A DNA stretch of 64,000 nt. Source: Shewanella sp. AS1 (lineage in GTDB: Bacteria > Pseudomonadota > Gammaproteobacteria > Enterobacterales > Shewanellaceae). Below are positions 20,177 to 29,541 of this stretch, piece after piece (the first letter of the stretch is position 1; every line of letters begins with the position of its first letter). Under the pieces are notes generated by a model that searched no databases, was not told where the DNA came from, and saw only the letters and a program-made list of their open reading frames with translations. The position numbers and the translations under genes are program-made. The stretch covers positions 558,001 through 622,000 of the forward strand of contig NZ_JAKCLJ010000001.1 in assembly GCF_021412565.1 (NCBI RefSeq), given 5' to 3'.

Positions 20177-20888
20177 TGTCTGTCTGCAGCTGCACCAGTT
20201 TATAACTCAGCCTGGCCATCTGGCGCCCCTCTTCGAGTTTTTTCGCCTGACGTGCGCCGATCTTATCTAATGAGTTATAGATATTGGCCAGGGTGCGGAA
20301 GGTTTTAAGTAGCTCGACGGCAGATTTGGGGCCTATCCCTGGCACGCCAGGCACCTTATTGCCAGTATCGCCAGCCAGAGCCAAATAATCGATAAATTGG
20401 CTGCGATCCACGCCCAGTTTTCGCTCCTGTTCGGCCAGAGTCAGAGCCTGTTGATTAAAATAGTCCCAGAGGTGGATATTGGGGTGTTGTAACTGAGTAA
20501 ACCCCTTGTCGGTAGAGACGATTATAGCTTTGTGATTTTGCGCCATCTTAGTGGCTAGGGTCGCTATCACATCATCGGCTTCCGAGTCTGCGTTAATGGA
20601 GTTAATGCCTAAGCTCATCAAGTGGTTTTTCAGCTCGCTTAGGTGTTTGGCAAGCGCTTCTGGCATAGGTTTACGCCCCTTTTTATACTCCTCATAGAGG
20701 CGTTTACGCCAGGAGATTGCATCACCATCCCAGACCAGAGTCACGTGGGTAGGCTGATGCAAATTGATTAGCTTTAAACAGGCATTGCCTACCCGCTGCG
20801 CTAACCCAGTGACGTCATCTTCATTGGGCTGAGCGGCGTGTAGACGGCGAACCAGATTGAGTCCATCAATGATTAGCAGGGTGTTCAT
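20121..20888 (-). CDS. xni: Flap endonuclease Xni (YgdG, exonuclease IX family)
   Basis: 255 aa. 5'-3' exonuclease/flap endonuclease domain without a polymerase, binding flaps with metal ions. Visible: LLIIDGLNLVRRLHA, LVWDGDAISWRKRLYEEYKKGRKPMP, ADSEADDVIATLA, VSTDKGFTQL and the helix-hairpin-helix GDTGNKVPGVPGIGPKSAVELLK. As in Xni, some acidic metal ligands of PolI are missing, which limits catalysis. The stop lies inside an 83-base tandem duplication of its own 3' end, giving a tail of NRQQP instead of NRQ. It follows ppnN by 33 bases, likely one transcript. Confidence 0.92.
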   Translation of the reverse strand: MNTLLIIDGLNLVRRLHAAQPNEDDVTGLAQRVGNACLKLINLHQPTHVTLVWDGDAISWRKRLYEEYKKGRKPMPEALAKHLSELKNHLMSLGINSINADSEADDVIATLATKMAQNHKAIIVSTDKGFTQLQHPNIHLWDYFNQQALTLAEQERKLGVDRSQFIDYLALAGDTGNKVPGVPGIGPKSAVELLKTFRTLANIYNSLDKIGARQAKKLEEGRQMARLSYKLVQLQTDMPLDTHLASYRVKNRQQP

Positions 20889-20921
20889 CTGATAAATGCC
20901 TTTCCTCGTTAAATGACAATC

Positions 20922-22274
20922 TTATGTGGCTATTTTATAGCAGGGTGAATATTCATGGCCCGGCAGCTTCATGCGCTGATCTTTTATGAAGGCTTTAAGC
21001 AGAGTATCCATCAGGCTCATCAGCCTTTTCTCACCATTTAGCTCAAAAGGCCCCTTAAGCTCTATGGCTCTGACGGTATCCATTTTGACATTGCCTGCGA
21101 CTATACCAGAAAAAGCGCGTCTGAGGTTGGCCGCTAATTCCGCCTTATTAATTTGAGAAAAGAGGTTGAGGCTACTCATCATCTCGTGGCTTGGCATAAA
21201 GGGCAACTGAAACTCTGGCTCAATTTTCAGTGACCAGTTGTATTGGTAGGAGTCGCCCATCTCCTTACGCTGCGCCTTAATCGCATCCATATTGCTGCTC
21301 ATGATGCGGGCGGCTTTTACGGGGTCGTCTATCACTATCTCATACTTGCCCTGAGCCTCTTTGCCCAAGGTCGCGCCGATAAACTCATCTATCTGCCTGA
21401 AATAGTTTTCGCTCGATTTTGGCCCTGTTAGCACTAGGGGGAAGATAAGGGATTCATTTTCCTGATTGAGTAAGATGCCGAGCAGATAGAGTAGCTCTTC
21501 GGCTGTGCCGACTCCGCCGGGGAAGATGATCACCCCATGCCCGAGCCGCACAAAGGCTTCGAGTCGTTTCTCTATGTCGGGAAGGATTATTAACTCATTG
21601 ACTATCTGATTAGGCGGCTCGGCGGCGATAATACTTGGCTCTGTTAGGCCAATATATCGGGCATCACGCACCCTCTGTTTGGCATGTCCAATGGCGGCAC
21701 CTTTCATAGGGCCTTCCATGGCGCCGGGGCCGCAACCTGTGCAGATATCCAAACTGCGAAGCCCAAGCTCATAGCCCACTTCTCTGGTGTATTGGTACTC
21801 TTCATGTTTGATACTGTGTCCGCCCCAGCAAACCACTATCTTAGGTTCGTTACGGGGAATGGCGTTGGCGTTGCGCAGGATGTCGAAGACCACATTGGTG
21901 ATATGGTTGGAGTTGGTCAGGTTGATATGTTTCAGGTTTTCATACCTGTCGCTAAGGTAGACTATATCCCTTAAGACGGAAAACAGGTGTTCCTGGATAC
22001 CGGCGATGATCTGGCCATCGACGAATGCCGCCTCTGGCGGGTTGACCAGTTCTATTTTTACGCCCCGTTCACGGCGAAGCACATTGATATTAAAATTTTG
22101 ATACTGCTCGAATAGTTCTTTGGCATTATCTGTCTTTGCGCCCGAGGCTAGGACAGCGAGTGAGCAATTGCGGTATAACTGATAAAGTTCGCTGCTGGCA
22201 TTCTGTTTGAGGCGATCCACTTCTAGTTGTGAAAGTTGATCCAGACTGCCCCTGGGACTGATGTTCACTATCAT
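20922..22274 (-). CDS. ppnN: Nucleotide 5'-monophosphate nucleosidase PpnN (YgdH)
   Basis: 450 aa, full length. Splits purine (and some pyrimidine) monophosphates into base and ribose-5-phosphate, and is stimulated by (p)ppGpp in E. coli. The LOG-type Rossmann core has [20 protein letters not shown] and the PGGxGTxxE motif ([18 protein letters not shown]); the N-terminal DUF4478-like and C-terminal DUF3412-like regions are present. Start has GGAGTTGCC before ATG. In the same window as relA, whose product controls it. The order ppnN-xni is kept in related genomes. Confidence 0.93.
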   Translation of the reverse strand: MIVNISPRGSLDQLSQLEVDRLKQNASSELYQLYRNCSLAVLASGAKTDNAKELFEQYQNFNINVLRRERGVKIELVNPPEAAFVDGQIIAGIQEHLFSVLRDIVYLSDRYENLKHINLTNSNHITNVVFDILRNANAIPRNEPKIVVCWGGHSIKHEEYQYTREVGYELGLRSLDICTGCGPGAMEGPMKGAAIGHAKQRVRDARYIGLTEPSIIAAEPPNQIVNELIILPDIEKRLEAFVRLGHGVIIFPGGVGTAEELLYLLGILLNQENESLIFPLVLTGPKSSENYFRQIDEFIGATLGKEAQGKYEIVIDDPVKAARIMSSNMDAIKAQRKEMGDSYQYNWSLKIEPEFQLPFMPSHEMMSSLNLFSQINKAELAANLRRAFSGIVAGNVKMDTVRAIELKGPFELNGEKRLMSLMDTLLKAFIKDQRMKLPGHEYSPCYKIAT

Positions 22275-22353
22275 GGCAACTCCTTAAGTGAGTGACGCAT
22301 GATGTTGGCTTAGGTGTGCTAACTTCCAATTCCCTAAGCCTTATAGTCAAATC

Positions 22354-23910
22354 TTATGCGTCAATGATCACTTTATCGCGGTTTTCATTTTTTGCCCTGT
22401 AGAGTGCGGCATCGGCACGCTCGAACGTCTCATGTATCCGCTCATTATCAAGAATTTGTGCCGCACCTATAGATAATGTAACTGTAATTCTCTGATCTTT
22501 AAATTTAAATGGAATATTTTTTATTTTTTCTCTGACCCGGTTCAGCAGTAGGCTGATATCATCGCTATTCACATCCGGAATGATGAGCACAAACTCCTCG
22601 CCGCCATATCGTGCGACAAATTCACTGTCTCTCAGGGCGTTTTTAATCGCCATAGCGATCACCTGAAGCGTCTTATCCCCTGTGGTGTGGCCAAAATTAT
22701 CATTAATCGATTTGAAGTGGTCGATATCGGCCACGGCTATCCATACCTTATGTTTATCACGCAAGTAATTACGGTATTCCAGCTCCATGCGATCTTCTAA
22801 TGCCGCGCGATTGGGAAGCTGGGTCAGGGTATCGAGCAGATTCAGCTTCTGTTGTTCGAATAGACGATCTTTATAGATTTTTGCTTGGTTATCTAAGGTC
22901 TTAAGCTCATCTCGCATGGTTTCCATTGCTTTGCGTAAGATAGATTGCTCACGCTGCTCCAACGCTTCTTTGCGGCCTAAGGCGGTGCGCAGGGAGGCAA
23001 GCTGCTCGGTAACTAGGGTCTTGAGCTGATCGATATCATGGATGTCGGTAATGACATTACTGACATTATCGACACTGGCGTGGATATCTTTGTTGAGTTG
23101 CTGTTTTAGCTGATGGCTGCGTTGGTTAGTATTGTAGGATTCGCCCACGACTTCCCTTACGGCCGAGATGGCATCGTTGAGAGCATAGAGAAACTCCTGC
23201 GAAGCGTTTTTTTCCTGAGCAATATTTTCCAGCAGAAGTGATAGAATCGTCTGATAGGCATCGATTAAGCTATCTAGGTCTATTTCATTGGCTAAGCTAT
23301 TTTTTATTTCTGCAATCTTATCATTTTGAGTCTTGCTAAATTCGATCTCAGAGAGCATTTGTAGCAGCTCGCTGGCCAGCAATTTGTATTTAGGCAAGAT
23401 CTCCAGTTTTTCGCCATGCACTATATGTTGCAGCAGTATCTCTTTATAAAAAGCGATCAACTTCTCTACCTTAGGAAAATAATCGCTAAAGGTATGGAAA
23501 GGTTTAGTCAGATCTTGTGTAAAGTAAGCCAGTTCTTTCTTCAGTTTGTCCGGGAGAATCTCGATCCGCTTTAGTGGCTCTATTCCTTTAGATAAACTTG
23601 AGCGACCTGTTTCCAACTGGGACATGATGTGACGATATTGATGCTTGAGGGAGTGCTCTACATCATGCAGTTCGGGCAGAAATTGTTCTATATTTTCCAA
23701 ATTAGCCAGGTTATGACGCAGCTTTGCCAGCTTGTTGTCCAGTTCGAGATTCTGTCCTTTACAGGCAAGACTGAGATGGCCAATAAATTGAATTAAAGCG
23801 TGTTGGTTATGGGCATTTTGCTCACGCATTTCAGTTATTGCAGTCTTGGCTTGAGTCAGCTTTTGTTGGAGTAGGGAGACCTGGGAAACATTTTCTAAAG
23901 TGTCTGTCAT
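22354..23910 (-). CDS. Cytoplasmic diguanylate cyclase with long coiled-coil N-terminus
   Basis: 518 aa, no membrane segment. About 350 residues of helical, Gln/Leu/Lys-rich, coiled-coil sequence precede a GGDEF domain that starts near LLDTLTQLPNRAALEDRM. The active-site motif is GGEEF at 436-440, with the metal-binding D in VADIDHFKSINDNFGH, so cyclase activity (2 GTP to c-di-GMP) is expected. The inhibitory-site position reads R-D-S-E rather than RxxD, which may weaken product inhibition. AAGGTC precedes the start. It lies between ppnN and a TPR protein with a GGDEF-like tail, all on the minus strand. Confidence 0.9.
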   Translation of the reverse strand: MTDTLENVSQVSLLQQKLTQAKTAITEMREQNAHNQHALIQFIGHLSLACKGQNLELDNKLAKLRHNLANLENIEQFLPELHDVEHSLKHQYRHIMSQLETGRSSLSKGIEPLKRIEILPDKLKKELAYFTQDLTKPFHTFSDYFPKVEKLIAFYKEILLQHIVHGEKLEILPKYKLLASELLQMLSEIEFSKTQNDKIAEIKNSLANEIDLDSLIDAYQTILSLLLENIAQEKNASQEFLYALNDAISAVREVVGESYNTNQRSHQLKQQLNKDIHASVDNVSNVITDIHDIDQLKTLVTEQLASLRTALGRKEALEQREQSILRKAMETMRDELKTLDNQAKIYKDRLFEQQKLNLLDTLTQLPNRAALEDRMELEYRNYLRDKHKVWIAVADIDHFKSINDNFGHTTGDKTLQVIAMAIKNALRDSEFVARYGGEEFVLIIPDVNSDDISLLLNRVREKIKNIPFKFKDQRITVTLSIGAAQILDNERIHETFERADAALYRAKNENRDKVIIDA

Positions 23911-24066
23911 TCTAGACCTTGCTATCTAGTTTTTTGAAAACTGCTTGACTACGAAATTGACCCCCGTCCTCTTCATAGAAGAAGTCCTTGAGTCTAACTT
24001 GTATGACTATATTAATTAGCCGCATCTTAGCCTATTTGTATTGGCAAGGAAATACAGGTGTATAGC

Positions 24067-26277
24067 CTATGTTATGCAATTGGGATCTTGGTCGATCATC
24101 AGCTTTACCTGCTGCTTGTCGATGGGTTCGAGTTGCCATTTGGGCCAACGGATCAGCGCTTTATTCTCGTTGCTCGACACTTTGACTAACCCCCGATTTA
24201 TCGCTTTCCCTAAATGCAGGTAAAGTGGCGTTGAAAAAATGCTTCTCGGGGCAAAGTTCAACGGGGTGATAGAAACAAAATAATCTTTATCATGGCCTAA
24301 GCTCATGGCAGCTGCGGTGAGCATCTGCAGTGTGTTAAAACAGACTTTAGGTGTCAAATTTATCACCTCTCTCCCCATCAGAGGCAAGTCTACTATTCCC
24401 AGGTGTAGTGACGTTGGCTTGAGTAACCCATGTTTATTTACAGCCAGTCTCAGTTGATCTAATAGTCGCTCATGATCTTGCTCTGCTGGCAGGCATAAGG
24501 CGAATACGCCGGGACGAATCAAAAAGACCTCTGTGGTTATTGCATGGTGCTCTTCATTAATATGAGCAAGTGCGCTCAGCAGGTTCTGACTCGCCTTGAT
24601 GTAGGTTTCCTGGTCTAAGGTCATATCGACATTGTGTTTATCAAAGAGTGACAGCAGGGCGATTGAACCTTGTTTATGGGTGTGAAGTCGCTCGATAAAG
24701 CCCATATAACCAGGGAGTTCGCTGACGGGTTCCTGATGTAATTTTTGACCTAAATGAGTCAGCAACTTGGCTGAACTTCTTTGGCGGCGCCAATGATAGA
24801 AGCAGAATAAACTCGCGACAAAGGCGCAAAACAGGGAGGCCGTGAGGGCAAATTGCAGTCGGTGACTCTTAGCTTGTGACTGCGTCTCCTGGCTCTGGAG
24901 TTGATTGAGCTCTAGCTTTAATTTTTGCTCAGCTAAAGAACTGGGCTGCGCATTTTGCTTCTCGATTTTGGCCTTAATTGTCTCTTCACTGTATTCCAGT
25001 AACTGGGTGATACTGGCGAGGGATTCATCCACTTTTCCCATCTCTTTTAATGCTCTGGCTTTAAATTGCAGCGCATCGATAAAGGCTTCATCCAGCTTTT
25101 GTGCCTGAGCTAAGGTGACGGCAGCGCTGGCAAATTTGTCCATCATCTGCCATTCCTTTAAGCTGCCTGCGACCTCGGCAATAAGCAACTCATTATAAAC
25201 TAGGTAGTTTTTTCTCTTTCTTTGGGTAAAGGTTTTATTGGCTTTAAGTAAGGAATTTAATGCTTCCCGCCCTTGACCTTTCTTGAAATAGGCTTCACCA
25301 AGATTATGGTAGGTGAGTGCCTGGCCGGTAACATTGCCTCGCTCTGTATCTATCTTCAGGGCATTGAGATAATAGTCGATAGCCTGGTTCCATAAGTTTT
25401 GTTGACCATACACCATGGCGATCACTGTCATAGAGTGAGAGAGTTGTCCCCATCTTTCGAGTGACTCGAATCCATCGGCCGCTTTATGGGCGTATTGTAA
25501 CGCGAGATCCCAGGATTCGAGATCGCGATAGACGCGAGCCAAACGCAGGGATAGCACTGAGCTTAAGTTGGGCATATTGATATCATCGGACAAGCGAATC
25601 GCTTCAATATAGTGCTCAAGGGCTTTAGTGTATTGCTGATTTTTATTATAGAAGTTACCTAAGGTCGCTTCCGCGACTGCGATAAGGTAACTGTCCCTTA
25701 ATTGATAGGCCAGATCCCGATATTGGTCTAGGTGTTTTAGTGACTGGCGGGGTTGTAGCGTGGTGCGATAGATATCTCCCAGCAGATAGTGAATATTATG
25801 CAGTAACAGTGTGTTGCGGGTGCTGTTATCGTCTAATGGGTATATCAGCGCTTGTTTGGCAAACTCAATCGCCTTGGCGAAGTCCTGAAATTCTCTGCCT
25901 GCATGCCTTGCTTTTAGCATGGCAAGAAAGGCCTTGTCGTAGGGAGAATCGGCAATCGGCTGAAGTTTCTCTATGAGCGCCTTTGCTTCCCCAATAGTGC
26001 TGGTATCACTGACGTTAGGCTCCAGGGCAACTCTGGCAAACCACCGTAGTTTGTTTTCCAAATCAGCAGGTGAAATTCCCTGACGTTTAGCCAGTTTTTC
26101 GAAGGTGTCTTGGTCATCAAAGTCCAGTGAAAAAGCTAATTCTTTTTTCAGAGATTGATAAAAAGGCGCGGCTGATTCTAGGAGCTTTACCTCATTAGAA
26201 ATCATCTCTTCGGTCGATGCGGCCGCATGTGGCGGAATATAGAAAAAAAACAACAGGAAAATGGGTAGAAATCGCAT
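24067..26277 (-). CDS. Membrane-anchored TPR protein with a degenerate GGDEF-like C-terminal domain
   Basis: 736 aa from ATG 26277 (an in-frame TTG at 26292 has poor spacing). Signal peptide FLPIFLLFFFYIPPHAAA; periplasmic part with about six TPR units (e.g. AEATLGNFYNKNQQYTKALEHY, TYHNLGEAYFKKGQGREALNSL); coiled coil about 435-475; one membrane span (FALTASLFCAFVASLFCFY); then a cytoplasmic domain. That domain opens with LPGYMGFIERL, like LTGLPNR, and where GGDEF should be it reads IRPGVFALCLP. So it looks like an inactive GGDEF relative. Probably a sensor or scaffold; the neighbouring active cyclase is a natural partner, but this is inference. Confidence 0.7.
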   Translation of the reverse strand: MRFLPIFLLFFFYIPPHAAASTEEMISNEVKLLESAAPFYQSLKKELAFSLDFDDQDTFEKLAKRQGISPADLENKLRWFARVALEPNVSDTSTIGEAKALIEKLQPIADSPYDKAFLAMLKARHAGREFQDFAKAIEFAKQALIYPLDDNSTRNTLLLHNIHYLLGDIYRTTLQPRQSLKHLDQYRDLAYQLRDSYLIAVAEATLGNFYNKNQQYTKALEHYIEAIRLSDDINMPNLSSVLSLRLARVYRDLESWDLALQYAHKAADGFESLERWGQLSHSMTVIAMVYGQQNLWNQAIDYYLNALKIDTERGNVTGQALTYHNLGEAYFKKGQGREALNSLLKANKTFTQRKRKNYLVYNELLIAEVAGSLKEWQMMDKFASAAVTLAQAQKLDEAFIDALQFKARALKEMGKVDESLASITQLLEYSEETIKAKIEKQNAQPSSLAEQKLKLELNQLQSQETQSQAKSHRLQFALTASLFCAFVASLFCFYHWRRQRSSAKLLTHLGQKLHQEPVSELPGYMGFIERLHTHKQGSIALLSLFDKHNVDMTLDQETYIKASQNLLSALAHINEEHHAITTEVFLIRPGVFALCLPAEQDHERLLDQLRLAVNKHGLLKPTSLHLGIVDLPLMGREVINLTPKVCFNTLQMLTAAAMSLGHDKDYFVSITPLNFAPRSIFSTPLYLHLGKAINRGLVKVSSNENKALIRWPKWQLEPIDKQQVKLMIDQDPNCIT

Positions 26278-26353
26278 GGTAACTATCGCCAACCCTTATT
26301 ATGGGCTTGTTATGTTTATTTAGTTTTTGTCCGTAAATTGTAATTTTTTAGGG

Positions 26354-26359
26354 TATAAT
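26354..26359 (+). promoter_or_regulatory. -10 element candidate for the M61 peptidase gene
   Basis: Perfect TATAAT 43 bases before the GTG start, with no convincing -35 at 16-18 bases. AT-rich upstream sequence. Confidence 0.4.
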
Positions 26360-26402
26360 CGCAGACTTTACATTAAAACCATGATAACAGAAGGAAGCAG
26401 GT

Positions 26403-28208
26403 GTGAAACTAGCTCTCCCCTTGATTTTTATTATAAATCTTCTTTTTATTGCACCAAGTCATGCACAGGTTAATTACCGGATAGATCTCACATCACCCGA
26501 GCACCATTTAGCTCAAGTTGAGGTTGTCTTCCCTAAAAGTGAGGGAGGGGAACTGGTCGTGAACCTGCCCGTCTGGCGTACTGGACGGTACCAAGTTTTA
26601 CCCCTGGCCGATAGTATACGAAAGTTTAATGCCCGTGATCCCCAAGGCAATATTTTACCCTGGCACCTGAGCGCCAGTGGCGAATGGGTGATAGCAACGG
26701 GTAAACCCACAGAGGTGACTGTCAGCTATCAGCTTTATGCCAACCGCCTTGGGGATAGGGTCAGCCATATCGACCGCTCACATGCCTTTCTCGATGCCAG
26801 CGGGGTATTTGTTTACAGCCCAGAGTTTCGCGATCAAGCTGTGAGCGTCTCTTTAAAAGTGCCGCGAGACTGGCGCAGCTATTCGGGCATGGATTCGGGT
26901 AATCAAGCCCATCAGTTTGTGGCGGCTAATTATGATGTATTAGTGGACTCGCCTATCGAAACTGGCATCAGTACCCATAGACAATTCAGCGCCGATGGCC
27001 GTGATTACGAGTTAGTGATCTGGGGCGAGGGGAACTATGATGTGGAGCAGATGGTGAGTGATCTTACCAAGCTGAGCGGGCAGGCCAAGGCTATCTGGCA
27101 GGGTTATCCTTTCAAGCGTTATGTTTATATGGTGCATGCCACCAGTGGTGCTCGCGGCGCAACGGAACATCTAAACTCCACGGTTATTCAGTATCCCCGA
27201 TTCAACTATCGCAGTCGTAAAGATTACCTTAGCTTTATCAAGACAGCTTCCCATGAGTTCATTCATACCTGGAACGTCAAGGCATATCGCCCTCAGGGAT
27301 TAGTGCCTTATGACTATCAGGATGAAGGGATCACTCAGCTGCTCTGGATTGCTGAAGGCTCTACCAGCTATTTTCAGAGTCAGCTTCTGCTGCGAGCCAG
27401 CGTGATGACACCAAAAGAGTTTTTGGAGGATCTGGCGAAGCGGGTCGAGGCGAATCAGCAGACCCCAGGACGGGAAGTGCAGTCTGTCTCCCAGGCCAGT
27501 GCCAGCAAGTGGGTCAGCACAGGTGGTGACTATGCTAAAAACCACAGCGCCAATATCTATTCCGAAGGGTATCTGGCCTCACTGGCGCTGGATTTCTCCC
27601 TGCTGCAGACGACAGGGCTAAAACACTCTTACCGTGATGTACATCAGCGTTTGTATCGGGATTATAAGGTGCCCGCCGGTTATCGGGTCGAAGATGTACA
27701 AGCTATCTTACAGCAGCTGACGGGTCAGGATTATCGTCCCTGGTGGCAACAGCATGTGGACATGCCGCTGGTGCTGGATTTTGACTCCTTGCTTGCCAAA
27801 GCTGGATTGAAAATGGGTTATGGCAGCGACAGCAAGGCGATTGCTTTCTCAGGTATAGTGCTGGCGGGTGACTCTCTAACGCTTGCTCATGTGCAGCGCA
27901 ATGGCCCAGCTTGGCTGGCAGGGCTTACGGCGGGGGATGAGCTGGTGGCCATCAATCAGCTGAAAGTAACGGCAAAGGGCTTTAGTGAGCGGATTAAAGA
28001 CTTCAAGCCTGGTGAAACCATTAAGGTGACAGTGTTTAAGGATCAGCGTCTGCAAGAGGTGGCACTCACCCTGAGCGAAACCCAGAGTGGCAAGTTGCAA
28101 CTTAAGAGCGTTGTTAACCCATCGGATGAGCAAAAAGCCTTCTTTAAGGCCTGGCTGGGTATCGACTGGCCTTTCGATGATGAAGGCAAGTTGGTCAAGG
28201 CGGCGTAA
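26403..28208 (+). CDS. M61-family (glycyl aminopeptidase-like) metallopeptidase with PDZ domain
   Basis: 601 aa. Signal peptide LALPLIFIINLLFIAPSHA. Catalytic zinc motif HEFIH at 284-288 with the following HTWNVKAYRP typical of M61, and the downstream WIAEGSTSYF supplying the third ligand Glu. A PDZ domain sits near residues 480-560 (VLAGDSLTLAHVQRNGPAWLAGLTAGDELVAINQLKV). Start is GTG 26403 with AAGGA upstream. Periplasmic peptidase with preference for glycine/alanine N-termini in known members. Divergent from the TPR gene. Confidence 0.88.
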   Translation: MKLALPLIFIINLLFIAPSHAQVNYRIDLTSPEHHLAQVEVVFPKSEGGELVVNLPVWRTGRYQVLPLADSIRKFNARDPQGNILPWHLSASGEWVIATGKPTEVTVSYQLYANRLGDRVSHIDRSHAFLDASGVFVYSPEFRDQAVSVSLKVPRDWRSYSGMDSGNQAHQFVAANYDVLVDSPIETGISTHRQFSADGRDYELVIWGEGNYDVEQMVSDLTKLSGQAKAIWQGYPFKRYVYMVHATSGARGATEHLNSTVIQYPRFNYRSRKDYLSFIKTASHEFIHTWNVKAYRPQGLVPYDYQDEGITQLLWIAEGSTSYFQSQLLLRASVMTPKEFLEDLAKRVEANQQTPGREVQSVSQASASKWVSTGGDYAKNHSANIYSEGYLASLALDFSLLQTTGLKHSYRDVHQRLYRDYKVPAGYRVEDVQAILQQLTGQDYRPWWQQHVDMPLVLDFDSLLAKAGLKMGYGSDSKAIAFSGIVLAGDSLTLAHVQRNGPAWLAGLTAGDELVAINQLKVTAKGFSERIKDFKPGETIKVTVFKDQRLQEVALTLSETQSGKLQLKSVVNPSDEQKAFFKAWLGIDWPFDDEGKLVKAA

Positions 28209-28268
28209 AAGCTTGCCTAGAGCCTCGCTGAAACTTGTTTAGCTTGATGTGAGAAAATGTGAGAAAAG

Positions 28269-28303
28269 AAAAAACCACCCAGCTATTCGTTGGGTGGTTT
28301 TTT
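28269..28303. terminator. Bidirectional terminator between M61 peptidase gene and rdgC
   Basis: AAAAAACCACCCA / TGGGTGGTTTTTT stem with 9-base loop; works for both converging genes. Confidence 0.9.
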
Positions 28304-28325
28304 ATTGATTTAACACTATGGGTCT

Positions 28326-29237
28326 TTACAGGCTATCGTCCAGTCCACCAAGGGCTTCGACTAGGGCGTTCATCAGGGCGACCAGCTCGCTGCCCATTAG
28401 AGCAAAGTCGGCGTCGATTCTGGCGAGAGGATCTTCCGTGCCTACTTCATCGTTGCTGGCGCGGAACTCTTCTGAGAACTTAAGGCGCTTAATGCCCGCA
28501 TCTGACTGTAGAAGTAAGGCGATGGACTGGGCAAAATGCAGCGCCAGCTTGTGCACCTGCTTACCCACTTCGATATGGGCCAGTACCTCGGTTTCACTGA
28601 GATCCTGCTGCTTAAAGCGCACTATGCCGCCTTCGTCAGATTCAGATTTGAGCTCGGCTTCATCCTGCATCTCAAACGGGGCGGGGGCTGCATTGACTTT
28701 TAGCCATTCGGTCAACTGAGCCTCGATTGGGGTTTTAAAGCTCAGAGGAATCACCGGCAGTGTGCCTAAGGCTTTACGCAGCAAGGCTAATAACTCTTCG
28801 GCTTTGGTGGCACTGGAGCTGTCCACCAAGATCATTTCGATTTCGGGCAATATCAGGGCGCGAATTTGACTGCGGCGAGAGAAAGCGCGGGGCAGTAGGG
28901 TCGTTGTGATCTCATCTTTGAGGGCGTCTTTCTCTTTCTTGGCCAGTTTACGGTTTTCCTGATCTTCAATCAGCAGCACTTTCTCTTCCAGCGCCTCTTT
29001 GATCACTTGAGCCGGCAGGATCTTCTCCTCTTTGGTGGCGCAGATAAGGTGACGATTATCGGCACTGTGAACTAAAGATTGGCCGAGTTTACCCAGTGCG
29101 TTAGAGAAACCAAATTTGCTGATATCCTGGCTGGAACAGGGAGAGAAGGTGAAGTCGGCCAGTGCTTTTTCCAGCGCGTCGGTTTCTACAGAGAAGGGTT
29201 TATTGAAACGATAAACAGTAAGATTTTTAAACCACAT
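28326..29237 (-). CDS. rdgC: Recombination-associated protein RdgC
   Basis: 303 aa, the usual length. Non-specific DNA-binding protein forming a ring dimer that restrains RecA. Begins [18 protein letters not shown] and contains [18 protein letters not shown] and [18 protein letters not shown], close to the family pattern; the C-terminal acidic stretch (DDSL end) is normal. Divergent from the porin gene, with a 304-base control region between them. Confidence 0.95.
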   Translation of the reverse strand: MWFKNLTVYRFNKPFSVETDALEKALADFTFSPCSSQDISKFGFSNALGKLGQSLVHSADNRHLICATKEEKILPAQVIKEALEEKVLLIEDQENRKLAKKEKDALKDEITTTLLPRAFSRRSQIRALILPEIEMILVDSSSATKAEELLALLRKALGTLPVIPLSFKTPIEAQLTEWLKVNAAPAPFEMQDEAELKSESDEGGIVRFKQQDLSETEVLAHIEVGKQVHKLALHFAQSIALLLQSDAGIKRLKFSEEFRASNDEVGTEDPLARIDADFALMGSELVALMNALVEALGGLDDSL

Positions 29238-29427
29238 GGTAGCTGCTCAATCAAAAATAAAGCCGCAGTGTAAGCCATTGTCGCCGTCGGTGTAAACCGC
29301 AATTCCTGAGACCTGCATGCAGGGATATTTCGCCTTTATGTCATAATTCATCAAATTGTAATATTAAATAAATCTGCCTCGCAGGGCGCGTATTCTCTGG
29401 CTTTGTTGAATTTACCCCTTCATTTTT

Positions 29428-29445
29428 CTGTCATATCTATGACAT
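29428..29445 (+). promoter_or_regulatory. Pho box upstream of the porin gene
   Basis: CTGTCATATCTATGACAT: a perfect first heptamer CTGTCAT, 4-base linker and a 5-of-7 second heptamer, the 18-base layout bound by PhoB. It lies 97 bases before the start codon. phoB itself is the next gene. Confidence 0.65.
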
Positions 29446-29466
29446 GGAAACCAAGATGAAATAAAA

Positions 29467-29486
29467 GTGCAACATTAAAGTTGCAC
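29467..29486 (+). other. Perfect hairpin in the porin 5' leader
   Basis: GTGCAAC-ATTAAA-GTTGCAC, 7 bp stem with 6-base loop, about 55 bases upstream of the start codon and downstream of the Pho box. Probably within the untranslated leader; may protect the mRNA 5' end. Confidence 0.5.
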
Positions 29487-29541
29487 ACTTTCGGCCGTCC
29501 AAACCAATAACCAAGACGACGAACGTCGAAAGGATGAAATG

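Noticed and set aside
19998..20308. Plus-strand ORFs beginning with the same residues at 19998 and 20081
   Set aside because: They are shadows of the 83-bp tandem repeat and of xni on the other strand.
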